This document shows positions 8,425 to 16,491 of a stretch of 23,733 nt of DNA, in pieces (within the stretch, counting starts at the first letter, position 1; every line of letters starts with the position of its first letter). Under the pieces are notes generated by a model. It had not been told where the DNA came from, made no database searches, and worked only from the letters and a program-made list of their open reading frames with translations. This stretch comes from Maricaulis sp042095695. GTDB lineage: Bacteria > Pseudomonadota > Alphaproteobacteria > Caulobacterales > Maricaulaceae. The stretch is taken from NCBI GenBank assembly GCA_042095695.1, contig JBELMP010000020.1:1-23733 (forward strand). The letters run 5' to 3'. Made by a program: the position numbers and the translations under genes.

Positions 8425-9036
8425 ATGATTGAGCGGATTATGCCAGTGCCTGACTCCGATGACTTCAAAGCAAAGCCTATCTCTGGCGGGATGCGCGGGA
8501 TCGAACCCCAAAGGCTTGATGTCCCGAGCCATTTGGCGGAACAATCACCCATGACCGATCATGACGACATTCTGATTGCCCTGCGTCGCATCACGCGCGC
8601 CATTGATCTTCAGTCCAAGAAGCTGATGAAAAAAGCTGGTCTGACGGCGCCGCAACTCGTTGTCATGCAGGCATTGCGCAAGCACGGGCAGATGTCCCCG
8701 TCATTGCTGGCGAAAACCGTCTCGCTTTCGCAAGCGACGATCACGACTATTCTCGACCGGCTGGTCAAGCAGGAGCTGGTGCGCCGGGACCGTTCGGCAA
8801 CCGATAAGCGCGTTGTTCTGGCCTGTCTCACCGATGCCGGATTGAAGACGGCGGAGGCGGCGCCTGAATTGTTGCAGTCCGGCTTCCTGAGAGAGTTCCG
8901 AAAACTGCAGGACTGGGAGCGGGGCATGCTTGTCGCATCGCTCCAGCGGATTGCGGAATTAATGGATGCCGAGGATCTTGATGCCTCGCCCATTCTGGAA
9001 ACCGGCGAGCTGGCCGAACCGCCCACTGGCGACTAG
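8425..9036 (+). CDS. MarR-family transcriptional regulator, EctR/CosR-like
   Basis: 203 residues from the ATG at 8425; the ATG at 8551 (MTDHDD, with GGCGGAA upstream) is an equally good start and gives 161 residues, closer to the usual MarR length. The core is a MarR fold: LTAPQLVVMQALRKHG, then the helix-turn-helix SPSLLAKTVSLSQATITTILDRL (about residues 91-113) and the wing RRDRSATDKRVVLACLTDAG. The C-terminal segment LMDAEDLDASPIL resembles, from memory, the EctR/CosR branch that represses ectoine and compatible-solute genes in halophiles. The gene is divergent from the receptor operon that ends in a BCCT osmolyte transporter, so it is the natural candidate to control it and itself. The MarR assignment is firm; the EctR link needs a tree. 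Confidence 0.9.
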   Translation: MIERIMPVPDSDDFKAKPISGGMRGIEPQRLDVPSHLAEQSPMTDHDDILIALRRITRAIDLQSKKLMKKAGLTAPQLVVMQALRKHGQMSPSLLAKTVSLSQATITTILDRLVKQELVRRDRSATDKRVVLACLTDAGLKTAEAAPELLQSGFLREFRKLQDWERGMLVASLQRIAELMDAEDLDASPILETGELAEPPTGD

Positions 9037-9404
9037 GCGAGGCGGGCGCCGTCCGGCGCATCTGCATCCGGTCTGGCGAGGACGATCGCGCCGTTCTCAT
9101 CGGGAAAGCCGAGCACCAGCACTTCTGAACGAACCGGACCGATCTGGCGGGGCGGAAAATTCACCACGGCCATGACCCGGGTGCCAATCAGGCGCTCCGG
9201 CAGGTAATGAACGGTGATCTGCGCCGCACTCCGCTTGACCCCGACCGCCGGCCCGAAATCAATGCGCAGCTTGTAGGCCGGATTGCGGGCCTCGGGAAAA
9301 GTCTCGGCCTCGATGATCGTCCCCAGGCGGATATCCACCTTCAGGAAATCGTCAAAGCTGATTACGTCGGCGGGCGGTGATGCGGGGTCGTGAGTCAGAT
9401 GCAT
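9033..9404 (-). CDS. csaA: CsaA-type export chaperone / tRNA-binding-domain protein
   Basis: 123 residues from the ATG at 9404 (a GTG at 9443 would add 13 residues with no family counterpart). The sequence FDDFLKVDIRLGTIIEAETFPEARNPAYKLRIDFG and later GTRVMAVVNFPPRQIGP, then EVLVLG are the CsaA version of the EMAP/tRNA-binding OB fold. Family knowledge: CsaA forms homodimers, binds unfolded preproteins and SecA in Bacillus, and has chaperone activity; its role in proteobacteria is less defined. It converges on the MarR gene, and the stop codons of the two share the bases CTAG at 9033-9036. It is unlikely to be functionally tied to either neighbour. Confidence 0.92.
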   Translation of the reverse strand: MHLTHDPASPPADVISFDDFLKVDIRLGTIIEAETFPEARNPAYKLRIDFGPAVGVKRSAAQITVHYLPERLIGTRVMAVVNFPPRQIGPVRSEVLVLGFPDENGAIVLARPDADAPDGARLA

Positions 9405-9500
9405 AAGCTCACTATCCAATCGGCCTGCGAGCGATGCAAGCACGAGATTACGAGTACCGCAGTCATGGAAGCCGACGCTGGATATGGAGCAGCTTATAGG

Positions 9501-9531
9501 CGATACACGGTGTTCAAACTCTTCTGTATCG
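9501..9531. promoter_or_regulatory. Inverted repeat upstream of the galactose operon
   Basis: CGATACA (9501-9507) and TGTATCG (9525-9531) are perfect 7-base inverted repeats separated by 17 bases, ending 22 bases before the symporter start. No regulator gene of the LacI, GntR or AraC type lies in the window, so the protein that would bind here is unknown. The spacing could also place it over the promoter elements. Confidence 0.35.
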
Positions 9532-9553
9532 GGAGCAAGAAATCGGAGGCGTC

Positions 9554-11263
9554 ATGACCGCATCCCAAATCGCAATGACGCTTTTGACCTGCGCCGCCTT
9601 TATGGGGCTTGTGGCCTGGTGGTCCTTTCGACAGGCTCGCGGCGAGCTCGAGACTCGGGATGGCTATTTTCTTGCGGGACGGCGTTTGGGCGGCCTGTTT
9701 ATCGCCGGATCCTTGTTACTGACGAACCTGTCTGCCGAGCAGCTGATTGGATTGAACGGCTCGGCCTATGGCTATGACATGTCGAGCATGGCCTGGGAGG
9801 TCACAGCGGCCGTCGCGACGGTGGCGATGGCGCTCATTTTTCTCCCGCGATATCTGACCAGCGCATTCACGACCCTGCCGGAATTTCTGGCCAGTCGCTT
9901 TGATGGCGATGTGCGCAGGCTTTCCGTGATCCTGTTCATGCTTGGCTATGGTCTGGTGACCATTCCCTCCATTCTCTATTCCGGATCGATCGCCGTCATT
10001 CGCCTGTTCGACATTCCCGGGCTTTTTGGACTGTCACAGTTCCAGGCCCTGGTGGTGACCGTCTTTGTCATCGGCGTATTTGGATCGCTCTACGCTGTGT
10101 TTGGCGGGCTTAAGGCGGTCGCGGTGTCAGATACGCTCAATGGCGTCGGTTTGCTGATTGTCGGAATTCTTGCCCCGGTGCTTGGCCTGATCGCACTGGG
10201 TGGAGGGAGTTTCCTTGAGGGTGTTTCGATCCTGGCTTCAACCCATCCGGAAAAACTGAACGCGATTGGCGGTGAGAGTTCGCCCATTCCCTTCGGTACG
10301 ATCTTTACCGGGATGATTTTTGCCAATCTCTTCTATTGGTGCGCCAATCAATATGTGATCCAGCGCACGCTGGCCGCGCGCAATCTTGCCGAAGGACAAA
10401 AGGGTGTCTTGCTGTCCGGCTTCTTCAAGATCCTGGTGCCATTCTTCATGATGATCCCCGGGGTCATCGCCTTCCATCTCTACGGGCCCGGGCTGACAAG
10501 TATAGATGAGGCCTATCCGCGCCTGATCCGCGACGTGTTTCCCATTTGGCTTATGGGATTCTTTTTGGCGGTTCTGTTCGGAGCGGTGTTCTCCTCGTTC
10601 AATTCGCTGCTCAACAGCGCAGCGACAATGTTCACGCTGGATGTTTATGCCCCGCTTCGCAAACAGCCCTTGACCGACCGTCAATCGGTCCGCATCGCGA
10701 TGATTGCCGGGATTGTCATCGCGCTTTTTTCTTTCGCGGTCGCACCATTGCTGTGGTTCGCTCCGGAAGGGCTCTGGCAGATCATCCGGATCTTCACAGG
10801 CTTCTACAATATTCCGATCGTCGCCATCGTGCTGGTGGGGCTCTTTGCCCGGCATACGCCTGCCATCGCCGCGAAAATCGTGATCGTCTTCCACGTTATC
10901 GCCTATGGCGTTCTGAAGTTTCTGCTGGCCGAGATCGTCACCCTGCATTTCCTGCACATCTATGCGATTCTCTTCGTGATTGAAGTGGCTATAATGCTGG
11001 TGGCGGGGCGCATTGCTCCGCGGCCAACGCCCTGGACATTGGAGAACCGGGCGCAGGTGGACCTCACGCCCTGGCGGTTCGCCCGTCCGGCCGCTTTTAC
11101 CCTGCTTTCGCTGGTGGTGGCCCTCTATCTGATCTTCTCTCCGGTGGGTCTGGCGAGCGGAGAAATCGGGGCCAGCTTCACCCTCGCCATTGGTGGGCTG
11201 GTGCTTGCCAATCTGATCGTCTGGGCCCAGGGGCTGCGAGGTTCGAAAGTCGGCGCCGAGTAA
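9554..11263 (+). CDS. SGLT-type sodium/galactose(-ide) symporter (SSS family)
   Basis: 569 residues with about fourteen membrane segments, starting at an ATG with GGAGG upstream. It follows the Vibrio vSGLT pattern closely. Residues that contact galactose in vSGLT have counterparts here: N58, E62 and Q63 in TNLSAEQ (vSGLT N64, E68, Q69), E82 in AWE (E88), N258 and Y261 in ANLFYW (N260 and the gate Y263), and K292 in FFKILVP (K294). The sodium-site helix SSFNSLLNSAATMFTLDVY is also present. It therefore probably imports galactose or a galactoside with sodium over the inner membrane. It heads the operon galT-galK-galE-GH36-GH42, with a 101-base spacer before galT, which fits the proposed substrate. 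Confidence 0.93.
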   Translation: MTASQIAMTLLTCAAFMGLVAWWSFRQARGELETRDGYFLAGRRLGGLFIAGSLLLTNLSAEQLIGLNGSAYGYDMSSMAWEVTAAVATVAMALIFLPRYLTSAFTTLPEFLASRFDGDVRRLSVILFMLGYGLVTIPSILYSGSIAVIRLFDIPGLFGLSQFQALVVTVFVIGVFGSLYAVFGGLKAVAVSDTLNGVGLLIVGILAPVLGLIALGGGSFLEGVSILASTHPEKLNAIGGESSPIPFGTIFTGMIFANLFYWCANQYVIQRTLAARNLAEGQKGVLLSGFFKILVPFFMMIPGVIAFHLYGPGLTSIDEAYPRLIRDVFPIWLMGFFLAVLFGAVFSSFNSLLNSAATMFTLDVYAPLRKQPLTDRQSVRIAMIAGIVIALFSFAVAPLLWFAPEGLWQIIRIFTGFYNIPIVAIVLVGLFARHTPAIAAKIVIVFHVIAYGVLKFLLAEIVTLHFLHIYAILFVIEVAIMLVAGRIAPRPTPWTLENRAQVDLTPWRFARPAAFTLLSLVVALYLIFSPVGLASGEIGASFTLAIGGLVLANLIVWAQGLRGSKVGAE

Positions 11264-11364
11264 CCGGTGCCATGGCGTGTTTGCTGGCTGTGAATCTCAT
11301 CGCACATCGCTTGCTCTTCAAGGCGCGGCGCTACATCTTGACCCGGTATGAGTAAGGGGCAGGC

Positions 11365-12432
11365 ATGCAGACGAATCTGACCGGGCGGGCGCGTTCAATC
11401 TTCCGTCGTGAACATGACAAGCCGGATGGAAGGACGCTGTATCTATACGGCTATGCTCCGCACTCGGGCGAGCCTGGGCCGGAATTCGAAGACCCTGTCG
11501 CCTCCGGTTCGGAAATGCGGTTTCATCCGCTGCGGCAGGAATGGTCGGTTTATTCGCCCCACCGGCAATCGCGGACCTTTAAACCATCCAAGGCCGCCAA
11601 TCCGCTGGCACCGGCCCAGCCCGGCGGTCCAATAACCGAGATCCCCTTTGCTGATTTCGAGCTCGCAGTCTTCGGCAATCGTTTCCCCAGCCTGCACCCG
11701 TCCGCACCCGAGCCGGGCGTGGCCGCCTGGCAGAACAGATCCGCGCGCGGCGATGCCGAGGTAATTGTCTTCTCCTCTGATGATAGCGGCTCGCTCGCGA
11801 CGCTGGGGCAAGAGCGGCGCATTCTTTTGATCGAGGCTCTGATCGATCGCTATCACCATCATTTCGACGCTGGCGCGGCTTATATCCTGCCGTTCGAGAA
11901 TCGCGGTGAAGCTGTTGGTGTGACCCTCAGTCATCCACACGGGCAGATTTATGTTTTCCCCATCATCCCGGAACCGCAAAGACGCGCTGAAGCGGCCTTC
12001 GCCGCTGGCTATGACCTGGAGGCGGAACGCCAGGCCTGGGGCGCTGAGTATGCGATTGCAGAGCGCAAGGGCGTGCATGCTTACTGTCCGCCCTTTGCCC
12101 GTTTTCCCTACGAAGTGTGGCTGTCGGCTCGCTCCCGCTGTGCCGGGCCCTGGGCGATGACGGGTGAGGAGGTTGAGGGGCTGGCGGAGCTTCTGGGCGA
12201 TATTGTCGGTCGCTATGATCAGCTGTTTGATCAGCCCATGCCCTATATGATGAGCTTCCAGGCGGCACCGGTGCGTGAAAGCGAGACCTTTCAGTTCACC
12301 GTTCAGTTTTACCCGATCATGCGCGCAGCCGGTCGGTTGAAGTATCTGGCCGGGGTGGAGCAGTCGACCGGTGTCTTCACGGTCGATATCGATCCGGCAA
12401 ATGCCGCGCGGGCCCTGCGAGCGGCGGGATGA
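11365..12432 (+). CDS. galT: Galactose-1-phosphate uridylyltransferase
   Basis: 355 residues, started at an ATG after AGGGGCAGGC. Transfers UMP between UDP-glucose and galactose-1-phosphate, the second Leloir step. Visible landmarks: HPLRQEWSVYSPHRQSRTFKPS near the N-terminus, FGNRFPSLHP, and the active-site segment ENRGEAVGVTLSHPHGQIY, in which the second His of HPHGQ (about H192) is the nucleophile that is uridylylated. The ending FYPIMRAAGRLKYLAGVE is typical of the family. The Cys-x-x-Cys pair that binds zinc in the E. coli enzyme is not present; the region reads GGPITEIPFADFELAVFGNRF instead. Its stop overlaps the galK start by four bases, so the two are translationally coupled. Confidence 0.96.
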   Translation: MQTNLTGRARSIFRREHDKPDGRTLYLYGYAPHSGEPGPEFEDPVASGSEMRFHPLRQEWSVYSPHRQSRTFKPSKAANPLAPAQPGGPITEIPFADFELAVFGNRFPSLHPSAPEPGVAAWQNRSARGDAEVIVFSSDDSGSLATLGQERRILLIEALIDRYHHHFDAGAAYILPFENRGEAVGVTLSHPHGQIYVFPIIPEPQRRAEAAFAAGYDLEAERQAWGAEYAIAERKGVHAYCPPFARFPYEVWLSARSRCAGPWAMTGEEVEGLAELLGDIVGRYDQLFDQPMPYMMSFQAAPVRESETFQFTVQFYPIMRAAGRLKYLAGVEQSTGVFTVDIDPANAARALRAAG

Positions 12433-13469
12433 GCCTGCAAAGCTGGACACCCGGCCGCGTCAATCTGATTGGCGAATGGATTGATTTCAATGGCGGATTG
12501 GTGCTGCCGGCCGCGCTTCCTCTGGGCATTGATGTAACGGCGCAGCCAAACGCATCTGCTATGGATTCTGTCCGCTCGGCCCATTTCGACGGGCGTGCCA
12601 CCGCGTCTCTTGACAGTCGCGCGCGCGGTCACTGGTCCGACTATGTGTTCGGCGCCCTGCAGTGCGGTCGGGCCCAGGGCTGGTTCACGAATGGTGTCGA
12701 TATCACCATCAACAGCAACCTGCCCGCCGGGGCCGGTGTCTCCTCCTCCGCTGCGGTGACGGTCGGGGTCCTGCGGGCGCTCGCTCCCGCGACTGTGTCC
12801 TCCAAGGATATCGCTCTGCTGGCCCAGCAGATCGAACATGAATTCATCGGCGTGCCTTGCGGCATCATGGATCAGATGGCGGTTGCCGAGGCCGGTCCGG
12901 GCGAGGCGATCGCGCTTGATACACGCATGGTCGAGTTCGAACGACTCGCGATACCGAGCGGATGGCGATTTGCGGTTCTGCATTCCGGCGTTGAACGCCA
13001 GCTGGCTGGCGGCCAGTACAAGGCACGTCGTGAAGCCTGCCTCGATGCTGCGCGCCAACTTGATGTCGCCTATCTTTGCGATGCATCGGACCTCGCCAAA
13101 CTCCCTGATGCGCTTTTGCCGGTGGCGCGGCATGTCGTTGGCGAAAATGCACGCACCCGAGACGCGATCGCCGCGATGAAGGGCGGCGATGCGCCGGCCT
13201 TCGGTCGTTTGATGACGCAGTCGCATGTGTCTCTCAGGGATGATTTCGCCGTGTCGACCCCTGAGGTGGATGCGCTGGTGGACCAGGCGCTGCGTGCCGG
13301 GGCCGTTGGTGCGCGAATAACCGGAGCGGGCTTTGGTGGCTGCATTGTCGCACTTTTGACGGAGGCGTCGCCGCGCGATTGGGAGGCCCGCATCCTTGCC
13401 TCGAATGGCGAAGCGCGCCCAATCTGTGTGATCGGAGAGCTGGCCGGGGAGGCGGACGTCGCGAAATGA
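12429..13469 (+). CDS. galK: Galactokinase (GHMP kinase)
   Basis: 346 residues; ATG overlaps the galT stop (ATGA). Phosphorylates galactose at O1 with ATP, the entry step of the Leloir path. The galactokinase signature at residues 8-23 reads PGRVNLIGEWIDFNGG; R10, E16 and D19 keep the sugar-binding positions, but the usual His-Thr of GEHTDY is Trp17-Ile18 and the Tyr is Phe20. The GHMP ATP loop NLPAGAGVSSSAA, the catalytic Asp in GIMDQ (D148) and the C-terminal GARITGAGFGGCIVAL are intact. The protein lacks the 20-30 residues that usually precede the first motif, so it is shorter than the 380-residue norm. The operon position makes galactose the obvious substrate, but the motif change may alter specificity. 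Confidence 0.93.
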   Translation: MSLQSWTPGRVNLIGEWIDFNGGLVLPAALPLGIDVTAQPNASAMDSVRSAHFDGRATASLDSRARGHWSDYVFGALQCGRAQGWFTNGVDITINSNLPAGAGVSSSAAVTVGVLRALAPATVSSKDIALLAQQIEHEFIGVPCGIMDQMAVAEAGPGEAIALDTRMVEFERLAIPSGWRFAVLHSGVERQLAGGQYKARREACLDAARQLDVAYLCDASDLAKLPDALLPVARHVVGENARTRDAIAAMKGGDAPAFGRLMTQSHVSLRDDFAVSTPEVDALVDQALRAGAVGARITGAGFGGCIVALLTEASPRDWEARILASNGEARPICVIGELAGEADVAK

Positions 13470-14443
13470 AAATTCTGGTACTCGGGGGCGCGGGCTATAT
13501 CGGTTCCCACGCCTGCAAGCTGATTGCTGAACGAGGCGATACCCCCGTCGTCTACGACAATTTCTCGGCGGGTCATCGGGACTTTGTGAAGTGGGGGCCA
13601 CTGGTCGAGGGCGATATTCGTGACCCGGATCGGCTCGATGAAGCGTTTCGCACCCATCAGCCGGAGGCTGTCCTTCACTTCGCCGCCTCAATCGAAGTCG
13701 GTATTGGCGAGCGTGAACCCCTGGCCTTCTGGCAGAATAATGTCGCCGGCGCCCTGACTGTGATTGACCGCATGCTGGCGAATGAGTGTCGGAATTTTGT
13801 GTTCTCCTCGACCTGTGCGGTTTATGGGCAACCATCTCACCTGCCGATTGCCGAGAGTGAAAGCCGCAAGCCTGGCAATGTATATGGCCGGACAAAGCTG
13901 ACGATTGAACATGTGCTGGAAGATCTCAGCCGGGTTGGTGAGCTCCGCTATGCCGCATTGCGCTATTTCAATGCGGCCGGTGCCACGCCCACTGCGGAAA
14001 TTGGCGAAAAACATGACCCGGAGACGCATCTCATCCCGAATGCGCTGAAGGCCGCGGCCGGGCTCCTCGATCAATTCATGTTGTTCGGTGAGGATTACGA
14101 CACGCCGGATGGCAGCTGTGTGCGTGATTTCATCCATGTCGACGATCTCGCCGCGGGCCATCTCGCCGCAATTGACCGGTTTCAATCAACGCATGAAAGC
14201 TTCGCCTGTAATCTGGGCACGGGTGTCGGCACATCGGTCAAGGAGGTGATCGCAGCGGTGGAGCGTGTGACCGGGCTGGAGATCCCGCTCAGCTGCCATC
14301 CGCGCCGTGAGGGAGATGCTGCCGAGCTTTATTCTGATACGCGCCTGTCCAAATCCCTTCTCGACTTTACCCCTGCGCGCTCCGACATCGAAACCATTGT
14401 CGCGGATGCGTGGCGTTTCCATCAGAAGGACTGGGGACTCTGA
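13466..14443 (+). CDS. galE: UDP-glucose 4-epimerase
   Basis: 325 residues, ATG overlapping the galK stop by four bases; this start gives the typical N-terminus MKILVLGGAGYIGSHACKL with the NAD-binding G7-x-x-G10-x-x-G13. The SSTCAVYG segment and Y140-x-x-x-K144 (VYGRTKLTIE) supply the Ser/Tyr/Lys catalytic set of extended short-chain dehydrogenases. LRYFNAAGA and GTGVGTSVKEVI are family landmarks. It regenerates UDP-glucose from UDP-galactose, closing the Leloir cycle begun by the two upstream genes. Length matches the family norm (about 330-340). A longer frame reaching back into galK adds 29 residues without homologous character and is rejected. Confidence 0.96.
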   Translation: MKILVLGGAGYIGSHACKLIAERGDTPVVYDNFSAGHRDFVKWGPLVEGDIRDPDRLDEAFRTHQPEAVLHFAASIEVGIGEREPLAFWQNNVAGALTVIDRMLANECRNFVFSSTCAVYGQPSHLPIAESESRKPGNVYGRTKLTIEHVLEDLSRVGELRYAALRYFNAAGATPTAEIGEKHDPETHLIPNALKAAAGLLDQFMLFGEDYDTPDGSCVRDFIHVDDLAAGHLAAIDRFQSTHESFACNLGTGVGTSVKEVIAAVERVTGLEIPLSCHPRREGDAAELYSDTRLSKSLLDFTPARSDIETIVADAWRFHQKDWGL

Positions 14444-16491
14444 GCTTTCGTATTGCAGGCCAGACCCGGTCACTGATCATTGACCAGGGCGAAGACGGGC
14501 TGGCCCACCTGGTCTGGTTCGGCCCTGTGGCTGATGAAGCCATGCGCGCGGAACCCGCTTTCAAGCGCTTGCCCGCCAGCCCCGATGTGCCGGTCGGACC
14601 GGCACTTCTGCCCGAAGCCGGGCGAGGCTTTCATGGCGTGGCGCAGGTTGACGCCCACTGCACGGTATCGCGTCGCCGATCGCGATTGCAGGACTTCCAG
14701 ATCGTCCAGCAAGAAGACGCCATCGCCGTCGAGGGGCGTGATCGGGATCTGGGCATGCGGACGACCACGCAGCTGCGTTTTGAAGGTGACCTGCTTGTGG
14801 TGACGACAAGTCTTACCCATGAGGGCAGTCAACCTCTTGATGTCACCCGGATCGCCAGTGCCTTGCTCCCGGCTCCGGACTGGGCTGATACGGTGATGAC
14901 ACAATCGGGGGCGTGGGGGCGCGAAGGGCAGGCGGAATGCCGGGCCTGGCGCGCGGGTCGTGTCGAGCAGGCCGGACGGGGTGGCCGTCCCGGTTTTGAC
15001 GGCGGCCCGACACTTAGCCTGTGTGAAGCGGCAACCAATGAATTGTCCGGCCGGGCCATGACCGTGCATCTGGCCTGGAGCGGCCCGTTCCGCTTGGCCT
15101 GCGAACGCGCCACCGATGGGAGCGGCCAGGTTCTCGCCGAACGCTTGCTTGCTCCGGGCGAAGTTCGCTTGCAGCCCGGCGAGCAGCTGGAACTGCCTGC
15201 GGCCTGGATCGCGCTCTCCGATACCGGCTGGACTGGCGTCTCCCACCTTTTCCATGGGGCGATCCGGTCCGCGGCGCCGGCGCGCCGGCGGCTTGTCCAT
15301 TTCAACACATGGGAGGCCCGTTATTTCGACTTCGATCTCGCCTCCTGCCAGGATCTCGCGCGCTCCGCTGCCAGCCTGGGCGTGGAGCGCTTCGTGCTCG
15401 ACGATGGCTGGTTCAAGGGGCGACGCGATGACCGGACAAGCCTGGGCGACTGGACGGTCGACCCGTTGCCATTCCCGGACGGTTTGCAGCCCCTGATCGA
15501 TACGGTTCACGCTCAAGGCATGCGCTTTGGCCTTTGGGTCGAACCGGAAATGGTTAGCCCTGACAGCGACCTTTATCGCGCGCATCCCGACTGGGTGCTC
15601 GGCTATCCGGATCCGGATCTGGCGACGGGCCGCAATCAGCTGGTGCTGGATTTGAGCCTGCCGGAGGCGTCGGACTTTGTGTTCAACGCCTTGTCCGCTC
15701 TGCTTGAATCCTATCCGATCGACTATCTCAAATGGGATTGTAATCGCGACCTCTACCCGGCGAGCCGGGGCGGTGTGGAACGGGCGGGAGCACAGACACA
15801 AGCGCTCTATGCCTTGCTCGCCCGGCTTCGCGCCGCGCATCCGGTTGAAATAGAGAGCTGTGCGAGTGGCGGGGGCCGGATTGATGCCGGTATCGCGCGC
15901 CATACGGACCGGTTTTGGGCGAGTGACGCCACCGATGCGATTGATCGCTTGCGGATCCAGCGCAGCGCCAGCCTGATCATGCCCGTCGAGCGCCTGGGTG
16001 CCCATGTTGGGCCGAGCCCCAATCCGATGACCGGCCGGCCGGTTCCGATGGCATTCCGGGTGTTGTCCGCCTTCTTCGGGCATTTCGGTGTCGAGGCAGA
16101 TCCGGACCGGTTGAATGCGGAAGACGCCGATGTCCTCAGGCGGGGTATCCAGCAGTACAAGCTGCATCGCGACTGGATGCTAACCGGGGATCTGATACGG
16201 CTCGAAGCGCCGGATTTCGACCCTGATATCCAAATGCTGATCGGCGAGGATCAGGCCATGCTTCGGATCATGCGCATCGAAACGCCGCCGCGTCCGCTGA
16301 CGCGAAGTCTTCGCCTCGCGGGCCTCGACCCGAGGGCTGATTATGATCTCACCGAGATCGTCCTGTCTGGCGAGGCAGCACGCTGGCCGATTGGCAGATA
16401 TCCTGGTGCCGGTCTGATGCGAGAAGGGCTGGACCTTGACCCGGGACGGGCCCTGTCGGGGCGTCTTATCCATCTTGAAAGGGCAGGCTGA
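14410..16491 (+). CDS. Alpha-galactosidase, glycoside hydrolase family 36
   Basis: 693 residues if the GTG at 14410 is the start. Hydrolyses terminal alpha-galactosides with retention. The N-terminal beta-sandwich (to about residue 290) leads into the TIM barrel: LDDGWF (330-335), DYLKWDCNRD with the nucleophile D443, ESCASGGGRID, and FWASDATDA with the acid/base D506, all GH36 hallmarks. There is no signal peptide or membrane anchor, so it acts in the cytoplasm on imported sugar. The start is uncertain: the GTG overlaps galE by 34 bases and lacks a clear ribosome binding site, while a CTG at 14440 overlaps the galE stop exactly as the other gene pairs do (CTGA in place of ATGA) and has GGGG four bases upstream. 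The 3' end touches the GH42 start. Confidence 0.94.
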   Translation: MAFPSEGLGTLSFRIAGQTRSLIIDQGEDGLAHLVWFGPVADEAMRAEPAFKRLPASPDVPVGPALLPEAGRGFHGVAQVDAHCTVSRRRSRLQDFQIVQQEDAIAVEGRDRDLGMRTTTQLRFEGDLLVVTTSLTHEGSQPLDVTRIASALLPAPDWADTVMTQSGAWGREGQAECRAWRAGRVEQAGRGGRPGFDGGPTLSLCEAATNELSGRAMTVHLAWSGPFRLACERATDGSGQVLAERLLAPGEVRLQPGEQLELPAAWIALSDTGWTGVSHLFHGAIRSAAPARRRLVHFNTWEARYFDFDLASCQDLARSAASLGVERFVLDDGWFKGRRDDRTSLGDWTVDPLPFPDGLQPLIDTVHAQGMRFGLWVEPEMVSPDSDLYRAHPDWVLGYPDPDLATGRNQLVLDLSLPEASDFVFNALSALLESYPIDYLKWDCNRDLYPASRGGVERAGAQTQALYALLARLRAAHPVEIESCASGGGRIDAGIARHTDRFWASDATDAIDRLRIQRSASLIMPVERLGAHVGPSPNPMTGRPVPMAFRVLSAFFGHFGVEADPDRLNAEDADVLRRGIQQYKLHRDWMLTGDLIRLEAPDFDPDIQMLIGEDQAMLRIMRIETPPRPLTRSLRLAGLDPRADYDLTEIVLSGEAARWPIGRYPGAGLMREGLDLDPGRALSGRLIHLERAG

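Noticed and set aside
12309..13895. Minus-strand open frame of 528 codons opposite galK and galE
   Set aside because: Low-complexity, Arg/His/Gln-rich translation without domains; galK and galE on the other strand are certain.
14470..16167. Minus-strand open frame of 565 codons opposite the alpha-galactosidase
   Set aside because: Antisense shadow; the GH36 catalytic motifs on the plus strand are unambiguous.
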